From contig NZ_JACIVI010000002.1 of NCBI RefSeq assembly GCF_014145335.1, positions 354,944 to 418,943 of the forward strand: 64,000 nucleotides of DNA, given 5' to 3'. Within the stretch, counting starts at the first letter, position 1. Each line of letters starts with the position of its first letter. Of the stretch, positions 1-11,143 are shown one piece after another. Position numbers and translations under genes: made by a program. The DNA comes from Aquariibacter albus. GTDB taxonomy: Bacteria; Pseudomonadota; Gammaproteobacteria; Burkholderiales; Burkholderiaceae_C. The notes under the pieces were generated by a model that was given only the letters and a program-made list of their open reading frames with translations, was not told where the DNA came from and did not search any database.

Positions 1-391
1 CGCGCTGGCTGCCGAGCGCGAGTTCATCCTGGTCGGCGATGTGAACATCGCCCACCGCGAGATTGACCTGAAGAACTGGAAGGGCAACCTGAAGAACAGC
101 GGCTTCCTGCCCGAGGAACGTGCCTGGATGGATGCCCTGCTGCGCCCCGCGACCGAAGGCGGCGGCGGCCTGGTCGACGTGCACCGCATGCTGCGGCCCG
201 AGGATGGCGGCGAGGCCTACACCTGGTGGAGCAACCGCGGCCAGGCCTGGGCCAAGAACGTGGGCTGGCGCATCGACTACCAGCTCGCCACCCCGCGGGT
301 GGCGGCCACCGCGCAGGCCGTCAGCGTCTACAAGGCCCAGCGCTTCTCCGACCATGCGCCGCTGACGGTGGACTACGGCTTCACGCTGTGA
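1..391 (+). CDS. xth: Exodeoxyribonuclease III, C-terminal part
   Basis: The gene enters from the left edge; the reading frame begins at base 2 and about 129 residues are visible. The visible part carries the exonuclease III/AP endonuclease signatures GDVNIAH near the edge (metal-binding Asp and Asn), FLPEERAWMD, the WRIDYQLA segment, and the terminal SDHAPLTVDY containing the catalytic Asp-His pair. Family members remove 3' blocking groups and incise abasic sites during base excision repair in the cytoplasm. The C-terminus is complete. The N-terminal half lies outside the window, so the start cannot be assessed. The next gene is on the opposite strand 57 bp away, so transcription converges here. 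Confidence 0.93.
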   Translation, partial: ALAAEREFILVGDVNIAHREIDLKNWKGNLKNSGFLPEERAWMDALLRPATEGGGGLVDVHRMLRPEDGGEAYTWWSNRGQAWAKNVGWRIDYQLATPRVAATAQAVSVYKAQRFSDHAPLTVDYGFTL

Positions 392-448
392 GCCGGGAGG
401 CAGGGGGCCGCGCCGCGGCCGCCTGCCGGGGCGTTGCGGGGAGCGGCC

Positions 449-2389
449 TCAGCTGCGGGCGCCGGCCCATCCCGGTGCCAGCACGAAGCGCGCGGCGGCC
501 TCCGACAGGCGCACGGCCTGCTGGCGCAGGCTTTCCGCCGCCGCGGCGCTTTCTTCGACGAGGGCGGCGTTCTGCTGGGTCGACTGGTCGAGCAGGGCCA
601 CGGCGGTGTTGACCTGCTCGATGCCGCGGCTCTGCTCCTCGTTGGCGGTGCTCATCTCGTGCATCAGGTCGGCGACCTGCTGCACCTGGGCGACCACCGA
701 GGCCATGGTGGCCCCGGCCTGGCCGACCAGCTCGCTGCCGGAGGCGACCTTGCCGGTGGCGTCGGCGATCAGGCCGCGGATCTCGCGTGCGGCCTGCGCG
801 CTGCGCTGGGCCAGGGTGCGGACTTCGCCGGCCACCACCGCGAAGCCCCGGCCCTGCTCGCCGGCCCGCGCGGCTTCCACCGCGGCGTTGAGCGCGAGGA
901 TGTTGGTCTGGAAGGCCAGGCCATCGATGACGCCGGTGATCTCGCCGATGCGGCTGCTGCTGCCGCGGATGTCTTCCATCGTCTGAACCACCTGCTGCAC
1001 GACGGCGCCGCCCTCGCGGGCCACGCCGGAGGCGGTGCTGGCCAGCTCGCGGGCATGGCGGGCATGGTCGGCATGCGAGCGCACGCTGCCGTTCATCTGC
1101 TCCATCGAGGCCGCGGTTTCCTGCAGGCTGCTGGCCTGCTGCTCGGTGCGGGCCGAGAGGTCCTGGTTGCCCGCAGCGATCTGGGTCGAGGCGGTCTGCA
1201 CCGCGTCGACGCCCTGGCGCACTTCGGCGATCACCGCGCCGACATGGTCCATCACGGCATCGAGAGCCCGGGCGATCTGGCCCAGTTCGTCGCGGCTGCT
1301 CAGGCCGATGCGGCGGCTGAGGTCGCCGCGCGCCATGGCCGCGGCGGCATCAAGCGTGCGCTGCACTGCGGAGGCCGTCTGCCGCGTCACCGTCCAGACG
1401 AGCAGGCTGCCGAGCAGCAGCATGGCGCCGGCCAGGCCGAGCACGGTCCACACGCCGCGGTTGGCGCTGTCGACCCGCTGGCGCAGGATGTCGTCCAGCG
1501 TGGCCAGCGTGGTGTCGATCAGCGCGAACTGGCTGTCGATGGCCTGGGTGCTGCGCTGGAAGAAGCTGTCGGGGTCGAGCTGCGGCGCATCGCTCTGGGC
1601 CAGCGTGCGGTCGAGCAGGCCCAGGGTGGCGCTGAGGCGGGCCGCCGCCGCCTCGCGGGCCGGCTTGAGGGCCTCGCCGACGGCGGTGTCGGCCCGGGCG
1701 GCCTTGTCGAGCGCGATGTCGGCATCGTGGGCCCGGCTGCGCAGCAGGCCTTCGGCCACCAGCAGGCGGCTGCGGACCTCGGGTTCGAGCTTGCCGCGCA
1801 GCAGCGCAGCGGTGCCCTGGGCGCGCACCTGGCCCAGCGCTTCGCTGAGCTGGGGCAGGTGACCGAGGCCGCCCAGGATCATGTAGTAGCTGGCGGCTTC
1901 CGGGTCGAGTGCCATGGTCGAGTCGTCGACCACGCCGTCCAGCAGCTGCAGGGCGTCGGCAATCAGCGCGGTGTGGCGCGGGAAGCTGTCCGCCGGGCTC
2001 AGGCGCCGCGCGGCCACCTCCGCGCTCAGGGCCTGCCACGCGCGCCGCTGGGCCTGCAGGGCCTCGGCCCGCGCGGGGTAGATCGCCAGGCGGTCCTGCC
2101 AGGTGGCCAGGGCCTGCAGCAGTTCGGTGTTCACCACGCTGCGGCGGCGTTCGAAGTCGCCTTCGCCGCTCAGTGCGGCCTGCGTCAGGCCCCGGTGCTG
2201 CTGGGCCAGGCGGATCACCGCCAGCGCCGCACGTGCCGGGGCCAGTCCGTCCGCCTCGGCCTGGGCCGCATCACGCAGGGCCAGGGCCTGGCGCAGGCCG
2301 GCCACCGTCGGGATGCCGGCCATGACCAGGGCCAGGATGCCGAGCAGCAGAAACTTCTGCCCGATCTTCAGGTTCTGCAGGAATTGCAT
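449..2389 (-). CDS. Methyl-accepting chemotaxis protein
   Basis: A 646-residue transmembrane chemoreceptor. A first membrane segment lies at about residues 12-31, followed by a roughly 280-residue periplasmic, mostly helical sensing region rich in Ala and Leu. A second membrane segment is at about 315-338, a HAMP linker at about 340-390 (GDLSRRIGLSSRDELGQIA), and then the long cytoplasmic signalling coiled coil. The highly conserved hairpin tip is present (AVVAGEVRTLAQRSAQAARE), where CheA and CheW bind. Glu/Gln pairs suitable for methylation flank it (for example EQQASSLQETAASMEQM). The ligand cannot be predicted from the sensor region. It appears to be a single-gene transcription unit with no other chemotaxis gene nearby. 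Confidence 0.93.
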   Translation of the reverse strand: MQFLQNLKIGQKFLLLGILALVMAGIPTVAGLRQALALRDAAQAEADGLAPARAALAVIRLAQQHRGLTQAALSGEGDFERRRSVVNTELLQALATWQDRLAIYPARAEALQAQRRAWQALSAEVAARRLSPADSFPRHTALIADALQLLDGVVDDSTMALDPEAASYYMILGGLGHLPQLSEALGQVRAQGTAALLRGKLEPEVRSRLLVAEGLLRSRAHDADIALDKAARADTAVGEALKPAREAAAARLSATLGLLDRTLAQSDAPQLDPDSFFQRSTQAIDSQFALIDTTLATLDDILRQRVDSANRGVWTVLGLAGAMLLLGSLLVWTVTRQTASAVQRTLDAAAAMARGDLSRRIGLSSRDELGQIARALDAVMDHVGAVIAEVRQGVDAVQTASTQIAAGNQDLSARTEQQASSLQETAASMEQMNGSVRSHADHARHARELASTASGVAREGGAVVQQVVQTMEDIRGSSSRIGEITGVIDGLAFQTNILALNAAVEAARAGEQGRGFAVVAGEVRTLAQRSAQAAREIRGLIADATGKVASGSELVGQAGATMASVVAQVQQVADLMHEMSTANEEQSRGIEQVNTAVALLDQSTQQNAALVEESAAAAESLRQQAVRLSEAAARFVLAPGWAGARS

Positions 2390-2528
2390 CGGAGCTCCGC
2401 CAACACCCGGGCGCGGCGCACGCCCCTGCGTGGCCCTCCTGCCCGGACATCAAGGATGCGCGTCCTGGCGCGCCGCGCATCGCCGGAACAGCAGGCGGGC
2501 GCGGGCGTTGTTCCGGCGCCGTGGCGGC

Positions 2529-4132
<1,604 letters not shown>

Positions 4133-4208
4133 GGCGGCGATTCTAGGAAGGCGGACGCCGCGGGCCGACCCGTCCGGTCCAGGTCAGGGCGGCGGGTATC
4201 CTCAGCGG

Positions 4209-5294
4209 ATGTTCAGTTTCTTTCGCAAGAAGACGCCGGTGCCGGCCGATCCCCCGGCTGCCGCGAGCCCGCCCCCGCTGTCGCCCCCGGCCGTCGCGGC
4301 GCCTCCCTCGCCGGCGCCCGTGCCTGCGCCTGTCGCCGCACCCGCGCCGCGTGCCTCCTGGCTCGCCCGGCTCAGCGCCGGCCTGAAGAAGACCGGCAGC
4401 TCCATCGCCCAGGTCTTCACCGGCACGCAGATCGACGAGACGCTCTACGAGGAGCTGGAGGCGGCGCTGCTGATGGCCGATGCCGGCGTCGGGGCCACGC
4501 GCCATTTGCTGGAGGACCTGCGCCGCCGCGTGAAGGCGGCCAAGGCCACCGACCCGGCGGCCGTGAAGGGCCTGCTGATCGAGGCCATCACCGAGCTGCT
4601 GCAGCCGCTGGAGCGTCCGCTGCAGCTGGGGGCCGTCGAACCCACCGTGCTGATGGTGGCGGGCGTGAACGGCGCCGGCAAGACGACGACCATCGGCAAG
4701 CTCACCCGCCATCTGGCCGATGGCGGCCACAAGGTGCTGCTGGCCGCGGCCGACACCTTCCGCGCTGCGGCCCGCGAGCAGCTCGCCGTCTGGGCCGACC
4801 GGGCCGGTGCCGCGCCGCAGACCGACAAGCTGGTCGAGATCGTCAGCCAGGAAAGCGGCGATCCGGCTGCGGTCTGCTTCGATGCGGTCAAGGCCGGCCA
4901 GGCCCGCGGCTGCGCGGCGGTGATTGCCGACACCGCCGGCCGCCTGCCGACCCAGCTGCACCTGATGGAGGAGCTGAAGAAGATCCAGCGCACCCTGGGC
5001 AAGGCCATGGACGGCGCGCCGCACGAGGTGCTGCTGGTGATCGACGGCAACACCGGCCAGAACGCGCTGAGCCAGGTGCAGGCCTTCGACGCCGCGCTGG
5101 GCCTGACAGGCCTGGTGGTGACCAAGCTCGACGGCACGGCCAAGGGCGGCGTGCTGGCGGCCATCGCCCTGTGGGCCCGGCAGCGGGCGGCCGGGCCGGT
5201 GCCGGTCTACTTCATCGGCGTGGGCGAGAAGCTGGAGGACCTGGAACGCTTCCAGGCCCGCGAGTTTGCCGAGGCCCTGCTGCAGGGGCGCTGA
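4209..5294 (+). CDS. ftsY: Signal recognition particle receptor FtsY
   Basis: 361 residues. FtsY is the membrane-associated SRP receptor GTPase that delivers translating ribosomes to SecYEG. The protein starts MFSFFRKK, a short basic amphipathic start, followed by a Pro/Ala-rich linker of about 45 residues in place of the long acidic A domain of enteric FtsY. The N domain then leads to the G domain, with P-loop GVNGAGKTTTIGKL (about 150-163), DTFRAAAREQL, DTAGRLPTQ (about 240) and TKLDGTAKGG (about 304). The start is chosen at the ATG matching the family N-terminus; longer open frames upstream run through the divergent rsmD region. Confidence 0.96.
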   Translation: MFSFFRKKTPVPADPPAAASPPPLSPPAVAAPPSPAPVPAPVAAPAPRASWLARLSAGLKKTGSSIAQVFTGTQIDETLYEELEAALLMADAGVGATRHLLEDLRRRVKAAKATDPAAVKGLLIEAITELLQPLERPLQLGAVEPTVLMVAGVNGAGKTTTIGKLTRHLADGGHKVLLAAADTFRAAAREQLAVWADRAGAAPQTDKLVEIVSQESGDPAAVCFDAVKAGQARGCAAVIADTAGRLPTQLHLMEELKKIQRTLGKAMDGAPHEVLLVIDGNTGQNALSQVQAFDAALGLTGLVVTKLDGTAKGGVLAAIALWARQRAAGPVPVYFIGVGEKLEDLERFQAREFAEALLQGR

Positions 5295-5318
5295 GCCCCG
5301 AGCCTCAGCGGCCCGGTT

Positions 5319-5957
5319 TCAGTGCTGCCGGCTGCCGAGGGTGCCAGGGCCGGCCATCGGGGGCGGCTCGGCATCCGGGGGCAGCTCGCCCAGGTAGCCT
5401 TCGCCGGCGGGCAGGGCGCCGTTCTCGTCGAGCCGCCGCGGCTGGCGCAGGCCGCCGCGCAGGAAGCGCGTGCCGCTGCCCTGCGGGCGCGGCAGGTAGC
5501 GCGCCAGCTCGGTCAGCGCCAGCTGGTAGACGTCGCGCTTGAACTCGATCACGACCTCCAGCGGCACCCAGTAGTCGTTCCAGCGCCAGGCGTCGAACTC
5601 GGGGTGGCTGGTCGCGCGCAGGTTCATGTCGCTGTCGCGGCCGGTCAGCTGCAGCAGGAACCAGATCTGCTTCTGGCCCTTGTAGTGGCCGCGGGCATCG
5701 CGCCGGATGAAGTGGTCCGGCACCTCGTAGCGCAGCCAGTCGCGCGTGCGGCCGACGATGCGGACATGCTCGGGGTGCAAGCCCACCTCTTCGTGCAGCT
5801 CGCGGAACATGGCCTGTTCAGGCGTCTCGCCGTGCTTGATGCCGCCTTGAGGAAATTGCCAGGAGTGCGTGCGGATCCGCTTCCCCCAGAAGACCTGGTT
5901 GCGCTGGTTCAGCAGGACGATGCCGACGTTGGGCCGGAAGCCTTCACGGTCGAGCAT
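5319..5957 (-). CDS. rppH: RNA pyrophosphohydrolase
   Basis: 212 residues. RppH removes pyrophosphate from 5' triphosphorylated mRNA and so triggers RNase E-dependent decay. The protein starts [15 protein letters not shown], matching orthologues, preceded by GAGGT. The Nudix box spans residues 38-60 (GGIKHGE...[10 protein letters not shown]), with all its acidic metal ligands present. The conserved [14 protein letters not shown] segment follows. A Pro/Gly/Arg-rich tail of about 50 residues after the Nudix fold is longer than in E. coli and looks disordered. It is divergent from proS, with a 148-bp shared spacer that is locally AT-richer near the rppH start. Confidence 0.95.
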   Translation of the reverse strand: MLDREGFRPNVGIVLLNQRNQVFWGKRIRTHSWQFPQGGIKHGETPEQAMFRELHEEVGLHPEHVRIVGRTRDWLRYEVPDHFIRRDARGHYKGQKQIWFLLQLTGRDSDMNLRATSHPEFDAWRWNDYWVPLEVVIEFKRDVYQLALTELARYLPRPQGSGTRFLRGGLRQPRRLDENGALPAGEGYLGELPPDAEPPPMAGPGTLGSRQH

Positions 5958-6105
5958 AATGAAACCTCGATAACGGATTGATTTCATTATTGCAGCGGGC
6001 CCGAGCGATGCCAATCGCCGACGGCCTGCCGGCCCCGCGCAAGGCGGGGTCGGTCTCCCAGGGCAGGGTCACCCGCCGGTCCGCGGCAAGCAGCACCCGC
6101 CCCCC

Positions 6106-7863
6106 ATGAAAGCCAGCCAGTTCTTCATCGCGACCCTCAAGGAAGCGCCGGCCGATGCCGAGGTCGTCAGCCACCAGCTGATGATGCGTGCCGGCATGAT
6201 CAAGCGCCTGGGCGCCGGCATCTACAATTACATGCCCATGGGCCTGCGGGTGATCCGCAAGGTCGAGGCCATCCTCCGCGAGGAGATGGTCCGAGCCGGC
6301 GCGGTCGAGCTGCTGATGCCGGTGGTCCAGCCCGCCGAGCTGTGGCAGGAGACCGGCCGCTTCGAGAAGATGGGCCCCGAGCTGATGCGCGTGAAGGATC
6401 GCCACGAGCGCGACTTCATCATCCAGCCGACCAGCGAAGAGGTGGTGACCGACATCGCCCGCCAGGAGCTGCGCAGTTACAAGCAGCTGCCGAAGAACTT
6501 CTTCCACATCCAGACCAAGTTCCGTGACGAGCGCCGCCCGCGCTTCGGCGTGATGCGCGGCCGCGAGTTCACGATGAAGGACGCCTACTCCTTCGACCGC
6601 GACGCCGAGGCCGCCGGCCGCAGCTACGAGCAGATGTTCGCGGCCTACCTGAAGATCTTCGACCGCCTGGGCCTGCAGTACCGCGCGGTGGCGGCCGACA
6701 CCGGCGCCATCGGGGGCGACCGCTCGCACGAGTTCCAGGTCATCGCCGAGACCGGCGAGGACGCGATCGTCTACTGCCCCACCAGCGACTATGCGGCCAA
6801 CATCGAGCTGGCCGAGGCCCTGCCCCTGGGCCCCGAGCGCGCCGCGCCCGCCGAGGCCCTGGCCCAGGTCGCCACGCCCTCGACCAGCAGCTGCGCCGAC
6901 GTGGCCGCGCTGCTCGGCCTGCCCATCGAGCGCACGGTCAAGAGCCTGGTGCTGGCCAGCGACACGCTGGACGAGACCGGCCACCCCGTGAAGACCCAGC
7001 TCTGGCTGCTGCTGGTCCGCGGCGACCACGAACTCAACGAGGTCAAGGCGGGCAAGGTCGAGCTGCCCGACGGCAGTGGTCTGAAGGCCGGCTTCCGCTT
7101 CGCCACCGCCGCCGAGATCGAGGCCGCCTTCGGCAGCAAGCCGGGCTCCCTCGGCCCGGTGGGCGTGAAGGGCGTGAAGGTCGTCGCCGACCGCACGGTC
7201 GCGCGGATGAGCGATTTCGTCTGCGGCGCCAACGTGCCCGAGGCCCATCTGCGCGGCGTGAACTGGGGCCGCGACCTGCCCGAGCCCGATGCGGTGGCCG
7301 ACCTGCGCAATGTCGTCGCCGGCGACCCCTCGCCGGACGGCAAGGGCGTGCTGGCCATCCAGCGCGGCATCGAGGTGGGGCATGTCTTCTACCTCGGCAC
7401 CAAGTACTCGAAGGCGATGAACGCCACCTTCCTCGACGAGACCGGCAAGCCCAGGCTCTTCGAGATGGGCTGCTACGGCATCGGCGTGACCCGCATCCTC
7501 GGTGCTGCGATCGAGCAGAACCACGACGGCCGCGGCATCGTCTGGCCGGCCTCCATCGCCCCCTTCCAGGTGGCCGTCTGCCCCATCGGTTACGACCGCT
7601 CCGAAGCCGTCAAGGCGGCGGCCGACGCCCTGCATGCCGAGCTGCTGGCGGCCGGTGTCGATGCCATCCTCGACGACCGCGGCGAGCGCCCTGGCGCCAT
7701 GTTCGCCGACTGGGAGCTGATCGGCGTGCCGCAGCGCGTCGTGCTGTCGGACCGCGGCCTCAAGGAAGGCCAGGTCGAGCTGCAGGGGCGCCGCGAGGCC
7801 GCGGCCACGAGCTGCCCCGTGGCCGAGGCGGCCGCGCAGCTCCGCGCAAGGCTCGTCGCGTGA
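6106..7863 (+). CDS. proS: Prolyl-tRNA synthetase, bacterial type
   Basis: 585 residues. It charges tRNA-Pro. The class II catalytic core is visible: motif 1 around residues 40-60 ([19 protein letters not shown]), motif 2 with [17 protein letters not shown], and motif 3 with [18 protein letters not shown]. Between motifs 2 and 3 lies the roughly 160-residue editing insertion (about 225-390) of the bacterial ProS type, which deacylates Ala-tRNA-Pro. The C-terminal anticodon-binding domain follows. The start ATG is at 6106. The stop codon overlaps the GTG start of the next gene, so the two are probably translationally coupled. Confidence 0.97.
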   Translation: MKASQFFIATLKEAPADAEVVSHQLMMRAGMIKRLGAGIYNYMPMGLRVIRKVEAILREEMVRAGAVELLMPVVQPAELWQETGRFEKMGPELMRVKDRHERDFIIQPTSEEVVTDIARQELRSYKQLPKNFFHIQTKFRDERRPRFGVMRGREFTMKDAYSFDRDAEAAGRSYEQMFAAYLKIFDRLGLQYRAVAADTGAIGGDRSHEFQVIAETGEDAIVYCPTSDYAANIELAEALPLGPERAAPAEALAQVATPSTSSCADVAALLGLPIERTVKSLVLASDTLDETGHPVKTQLWLLLVRGDHELNEVKAGKVELPDGSGLKAGFRFATAAEIEAAFGSKPGSLGPVGVKGVKVVADRTVARMSDFVCGANVPEAHLRGVNWGRDLPEPDAVADLRNVVAGDPSPDGKGVLAIQRGIEVGHVFYLGTKYSKAMNATFLDETGKPRLFEMGCYGIGVTRILGAAIEQNHDGRGIVWPASIAPFQVAVCPIGYDRSEAVKAAADALHAELLAAGVDAILDDRGERPGAMFADWELIGVPQRVVLSDRGLKEGQVELQGRREAAATSCPVAEAAAQLRARLVA

Positions 7864-8531
7864 GCCTGCGGGCGCACCCTCCGGCCCCCGGCCGGCGGGG
7901 CGCCCTGGGCACTTCGCTGCGCTGCGCCGCCGTCTGGCTCGGCGTCTCGCTGCTGGCCCCCCGGCCGGCCCGGGCTGGCCGCCAGGTCGAGGAGCCGCTG
8001 GCCGATGCCGTGCGCACCGCGCTCAGCGCCGCCATCCACCGCGCAGCCCCGCCGCGGCTGACCTTCGACAGCCCGCAGGCGCACAGCGCCCACCAGCGCT
8101 GGCGGGCGCGGGTCGGCCCGCGCCTGCAGCGCCGCATGCCGGAGGCCGCGCTGCGCGAGGCTTTCCTCGACACCCTCTGGTACGAGAGCGCGCGTGCCGG
8201 GCTCGAGCCTGCGCTGGTGCTGGGCCTGATCGAGGTCGAGAGCGGCTTCCGCAAGTACGCGATCAGCAGCGCCGGGGCACGCGGCCTGATGCAGGTCATG
8301 CCCTTCTGGGTGCGCCTGATCGGCGACGGCGATGCCGCCCGGCTCTTCCACCTGCAGACCAATCTGCGCTTCGGCTGCGTGATCCTGCGCCACTACCTGG
8401 ACACCGAGCGCGGCAACCTCTTCCTGGCCCTGGGCCGCTACAACGGCAGCCGCGGCCAGGCGGCCTATCCGAACGCGGTGCTTGCCGCACGCAAGCGCTG
8501 GGACCTGCCGGCCGACGCGCCGGCAGGCTGA
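7860..8531 (+). CDS. Lytic transglycosylase, SLT domain
   Basis: A 223-residue exported murein hydrolase. The GTG start overlaps the proS stop (GTGA). The N-terminus is a basic, hydrophobic signal sequence ending in an AXA site (about residues 12-40, ...LLAPRPARA). The Slt70-like lysozyme fold follows, with the catalytic Glu127 in [19 protein letters not shown] followed by LMQVMP, and a later [10 protein letters not shown] block. It should cleave the MurNAc-GlcNAc bond in the periplasm, forming 1,6-anhydro-MurNAc. Proximity to proS is conserved in relatives and probably reflects an old operon rather than a shared function. Confidence 0.9.
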   Translation: MSLRAHPPAPGRRGALGTSLRCAAVWLGVSLLAPRPARAGRQVEEPLADAVRTALSAAIHRAAPPRLTFDSPQAHSAHQRWRARVGPRLQRRMPEAALREAFLDTLWYESARAGLEPALVLGLIEVESGFRKYAISSAGARGLMQVMPFWVRLIGDGDAARLFHLQTNLRFGCVILRHYLDTERGNLFLALGRYNGSRGQAAYPNAVLAARKRWDLPADAPAG

Positions 8532-8544
8532 GCCGACGCCCGGC

Positions 8545-9108
8545 TCAGAGCCCGGTCCAGGCCTGGGGCTTCGCGCCCTGCAGTTGCAGCAGGGCCAGCA
8601 CCCGTTCCACCGTTTCGTCGACCAGTTCGTCGATCGAGGCCGGCTTCAGGTAGAAGGCCGGCAGCGGCGGGAAGACGATGCCGCCCATCTCCGTGACAGC
8701 CGTCATGTTGCGCAGATGGGCCAGGTTGAAGGGCGTCTCGCGCACCATCAGCAGCAGGCGGCGGCGCTCCTTGAGCGTGACGTCGGCGGCGCGGGTCAGC
8801 AGGTTGTCGCCCAGGCCGTGGGCGATGGCCGCCAGCGTCTTCATCGAGCAGGGCGCCACGACCATGGCCGCCGTCGCGAAGCTGCCGCTGGCGATGCAGG
8901 CCCCGACATCGCCGGGCGCATGCGCCTGGTCGGCCAGGGCTTCCAGGCCCTTGCGGTCCAGGCCCAGCTCGTGGTGCGCGTTCAGCACGCCGGCCGGCGT
9001 GGCGACCAGATGGGTCTCGACGCCCAGTGCGCGCGCCCGGCCGAGCAGCCGGGTGGCGTAGACCGCGCCGGTGGCGCCGGTCAGGCCGACGACGAGGCGA
9101 GGGCGCAT
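8545..9108 (-). CDS. ubiX: Flavin prenyltransferase UbiX
   Basis: 187 residues. UbiX attaches dimethylallyl to FMN, making the prenylated FMN needed by the UbiD decarboxylase in ubiquinone synthesis. The flavin-binding Rossmann start VGLTGATGAVYATRLL is at residues 7-22. The conserved ASGSF block and the APCSMKTLAAIAHG segment are present, along with the RETPFNLAHLRNM motif and the late PAFYLKP motif with its basic and tyrosine residues. It lies 16 bp downstream of grxD on the same strand, probably one transcript. ubiD is not in the window. Confidence 0.95.
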   Translation of the reverse strand: MRPRLVVGLTGATGAVYATRLLGRARALGVETHLVATPAGVLNAHHELGLDRKGLEALADQAHAPGDVGACIASGSFATAAMVVAPCSMKTLAAIAHGLGDNLLTRAADVTLKERRRLLLMVRETPFNLAHLRNMTAVTEMGGIVFPPLPAFYLKPASIDELVDETVERVLALLQLQGAKPQAWTGL

Positions 9109-9124
9109 CGGCCGGACCGGTGGA

Positions 9125-9436
9125 TCAGGCCGCCAGCAGCTGCTGCAGCTCGCCAGCCTGGTACATCTCCATCATGATGTCCGAGCCCCCGACGAATTCG
9201 CCCTTGATGTAGAGCTGGGGGATGGTCGGCCACTGTGCGTAGTCCTTGATGCCCTGGCGGATGGATTCATCCTCCAGCACGTTGACGGTGTGCAGGTCGG
9301 TCACGCCGCAGGCCTTCAGCACCTGCACCGCGCGGCCGGAGAAGCCGCACATCGGGAACCGGGCGCTGCCCTTCATGAACAGCACGACACGGTGCGACTT
9401 GACGAGTTGGTCGATGGTCTGGAGAACGTCGCTCAT
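9125..9436 (-). CDS. grxD: Monothiol glutaredoxin, Grx4 type
   Basis: 103 residues, the standard length. The CGFS active site is at residues 30-33, after the conserved MKGSARFPM segment. The glutathione-binding WPTIPQLYIKGEFVGGSD block follows. Grx4-type proteins bind a [2Fe-2S] cluster as glutathione-bridged dimers and pass it to client proteins, working with BolA proteins. The start is at the ATG with GGAAG upstream. ubiX follows 16 bp downstream. Confidence 0.96.
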   Translation of the reverse strand: MSDVLQTIDQLVKSHRVVLFMKGSARFPMCGFSGRAVQVLKACGVTDLHTVNVLEDESIRQGIKDYAQWPTIPQLYIKGEFVGGSDIMMEMYQAGELQQLLAA

Positions 9437-9511
9437 GGGGCTTCCCGCTGCAAGAAAAAACGCAAGGCCACGAGTATCGCCGCCCGTCCCCGCGCCCTGC
9501 TCGCGCCGGCT

Positions 9512-10129
9512 TCAGAAGGCGTAGGACACGCCGAGCTGCAGCACCGGGTTCAGGCGCAGCTCGCGGATCAGCTCGGCCGGGCTGGGCGAGCGCAGCGGGG
9601 CGTCGCCCAGGCGCAGGCCCGGCGGGCGGGTCATCAGGCCGAGGTCGGCCTGGAAGCCCCAGCCGGCCGCGCGCGATGCCAGGCTGTAGCCGAGGCCGAG
9701 GTAGCCGGCTCCGGCCGACGGCAGATCCTCGCGGTCCGGGCCCGGCCAGGCGGACCGCGCAGTCGCCCGACCCACCCCCGCCGGGCCCGGGGTGCGCAGG
9801 CCGCGCCAGGCCGCCTCGGCATCGCCCAGCAGCAGGCCGCCGCTCAGGCGCAGGCCCCCGGCCTGGCCATCCAGGTCGTGATCGGCCATCAGTCCCAGGC
9901 CGCGCCCGCGTCTCAGGCTGGGCTCCAGCGTGTCCGCGCCCGCCAGGCCAAGGCGGATGGACCAGCGCGGGCCTTCTTCCCCGGCCTCGGCGAGCCGTGC
10001 CGGGACCGGACCGGGCCAGCGTAGACCACCGTCCGGCTGGGCTTGTACGCGGCCGCCCGGCAGTGCGGCCACCAGGGCCGCAGCCACCGCGAGGGCTGGG
10101 GGATGGAGCCGCGGTCGAGAGGAACGCAT
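9512..10129 (-). CDS. Putative outer-membrane or periplasmic protein with signal peptide
   Basis: 205 residues. A strong AGGAGGT lies before the ATG. The N-terminus is a clear Sec signal sequence (about residues 1-30, ending VQA-Q). The body is rich in Gly, Leu and Arg with alternating patterns such as LGLGYSLASRAAGWGFQADLGLM, and it ends in ...LQLGVSYAF, an aromatic C-terminus typical of beta-barrel proteins recognised by the BAM complex. I do not recognise the family. The size would suit a small 8-stranded barrel. It lies 111 bp after prmC on the same strand and may be read from its own promoter. Confidence 0.72.
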   Translation of the reverse strand: MRSSRPRLHPPALAVAAALVAALPGGRVQAQPDGGLRWPGPVPARLAEAGEEGPRWSIRLGLAGADTLEPSLRRGRGLGLMADHDLDGQAGGLRLSGGLLLGDAEAAWRGLRTPGPAGVGRATARSAWPGPDREDLPSAGAGYLGLGYSLASRAAGWGFQADLGLMTRPPGLRLGDAPLRSPSPAELIRELRLNPVLQLGVSYAF

Positions 10130-10240
10130 GGTGACCTCCTGGCGTGCACCGGGTCCGGAAGGCGGCCCCTGGGCATCGATGCTACGTCTCGCCCTGCGAC
10201 GCCGGGGCCTGGAAAACGCCCGGGCTGTGTCGGGCGGTCC

Positions 10241-11143
10241 TCAGGTCCGGCAGCCGCCCGTGCAGCGCCGGTGCCCGGCCAGGTCGAGGCGGTGCTGCAC
10301 CTGCTGGAAGCCGGCGGTCCGAAGCAGCGCGGCCACGGCCTCGGCCTGGTCCCAGCCATGTTCGAAGAGCAGCCAGCCGCCGGGCTGCAGGTGGGCGGCG
10401 GCGCCGGCGGTGATCTGCCGGATCGCGTCCAGGCCGTCGGGGCCGGAGCTCAGGGCCATCGCGGGCTCGTGCCGCAGCGCGGCCAGGTGGGGATCGCCCT
10501 CGGCGATGTAGGGCGGGTTGCTCAGCACCAGCTCGAAGCGCTCGCCGGCCAGTGGCGCCCACCAGCTGCCGAGGCGGGCCTCGAAGCGCGGGTGGGCGGG
10601 GGGCGGGGTGGGCCCTGAGGGGGCGGCGGCTTCGGGGCCGCTCGGCCCCCCGGCATCCCGGTCCAGGCCCAGGTGGCGGGCGTTGGCCGCGGCCACGGCC
10701 AGGGCGGCGGCGCTGGCGTCCACCGCCACCAGGCGGGCGGCCGGCCGGGCGACGGCCACGGCCAGGGCGATGGCGCCGCTGCCGGTGCCGAGGTCGGCCA
10801 CCCGCCAGGGGGCCCCGGGCGGCACCAGGTCCAAGGCCCAGTCGACCAGGGTTTCGGTGTCGGGCCGCGGCACCAGCACGGCAGGGCCGACGGCCAGTTC
10901 GAGGCCATGGAAATCCTTCGTGCCGAGCAGGTAGGCCAGCGGCTCGCCGGCCGCGCGCCGTGCGAGCTGCGCGGCCCAGGCCGGCGCAGCGGCGCCGAGC
11001 GGGGCCTCGTCGTGCGCCATCAGCCAGCTTCGCGGGCGCTGCAAGAGGGCGCCGAGCAGGGCCAGCGCGTCCAGGCGCTCGACGCCCGCCGCACGGGCCG
11101 CGGCCAGGGCCTGGCCGACGGTGGTCCCGGTGGGCGGGCTCAT
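10241..11143 (-). CDS. prmC: Release factor glutamine methyltransferase
   Basis: 300 residues. PrmC methylates the glutamine of the GGQ motif in RF1 and RF2, improving termination. The N-terminal helical domain is followed by VLVPRPDTE, the SAM motif [16 protein letters not shown], and the catalytic NPPY at about residue 209 ([12 protein letters not shown]). A roughly 25-residue Pro/Gly-rich insertion ([13 protein letters not shown]...) sits between the SAM motif and NPPY. The end is Cys-rich and irregular. Its ATG overlaps the prfA stop (ATGA), so it is translationally coupled to the gene whose product it modifies. Confidence 0.95.
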   Translation of the reverse strand: MSPPTGTTVGQALAAARAAGVERLDALALLGALLQRPRSWLMAHDEAPLGAAAPAWAAQLARRAAGEPLAYLLGTKDFHGLELAVGPAVLVPRPDTETLVDWALDLVPPGAPWRVADLGTGSGAIALAVAVARPAARLVAVDASAAALAVAAANARHLGLDRDAGGPSGPEAAAPSGPTPPPAHPRFEARLGSWWAPLAGERFELVLSNPPYIAEGDPHLAALRHEPAMALSSGPDGLDAIRQITAGAAAHLQPGGWLLFEHGWDQAEAVAALLRTAGFQQVQHRLDLAGHRRCTGGCRT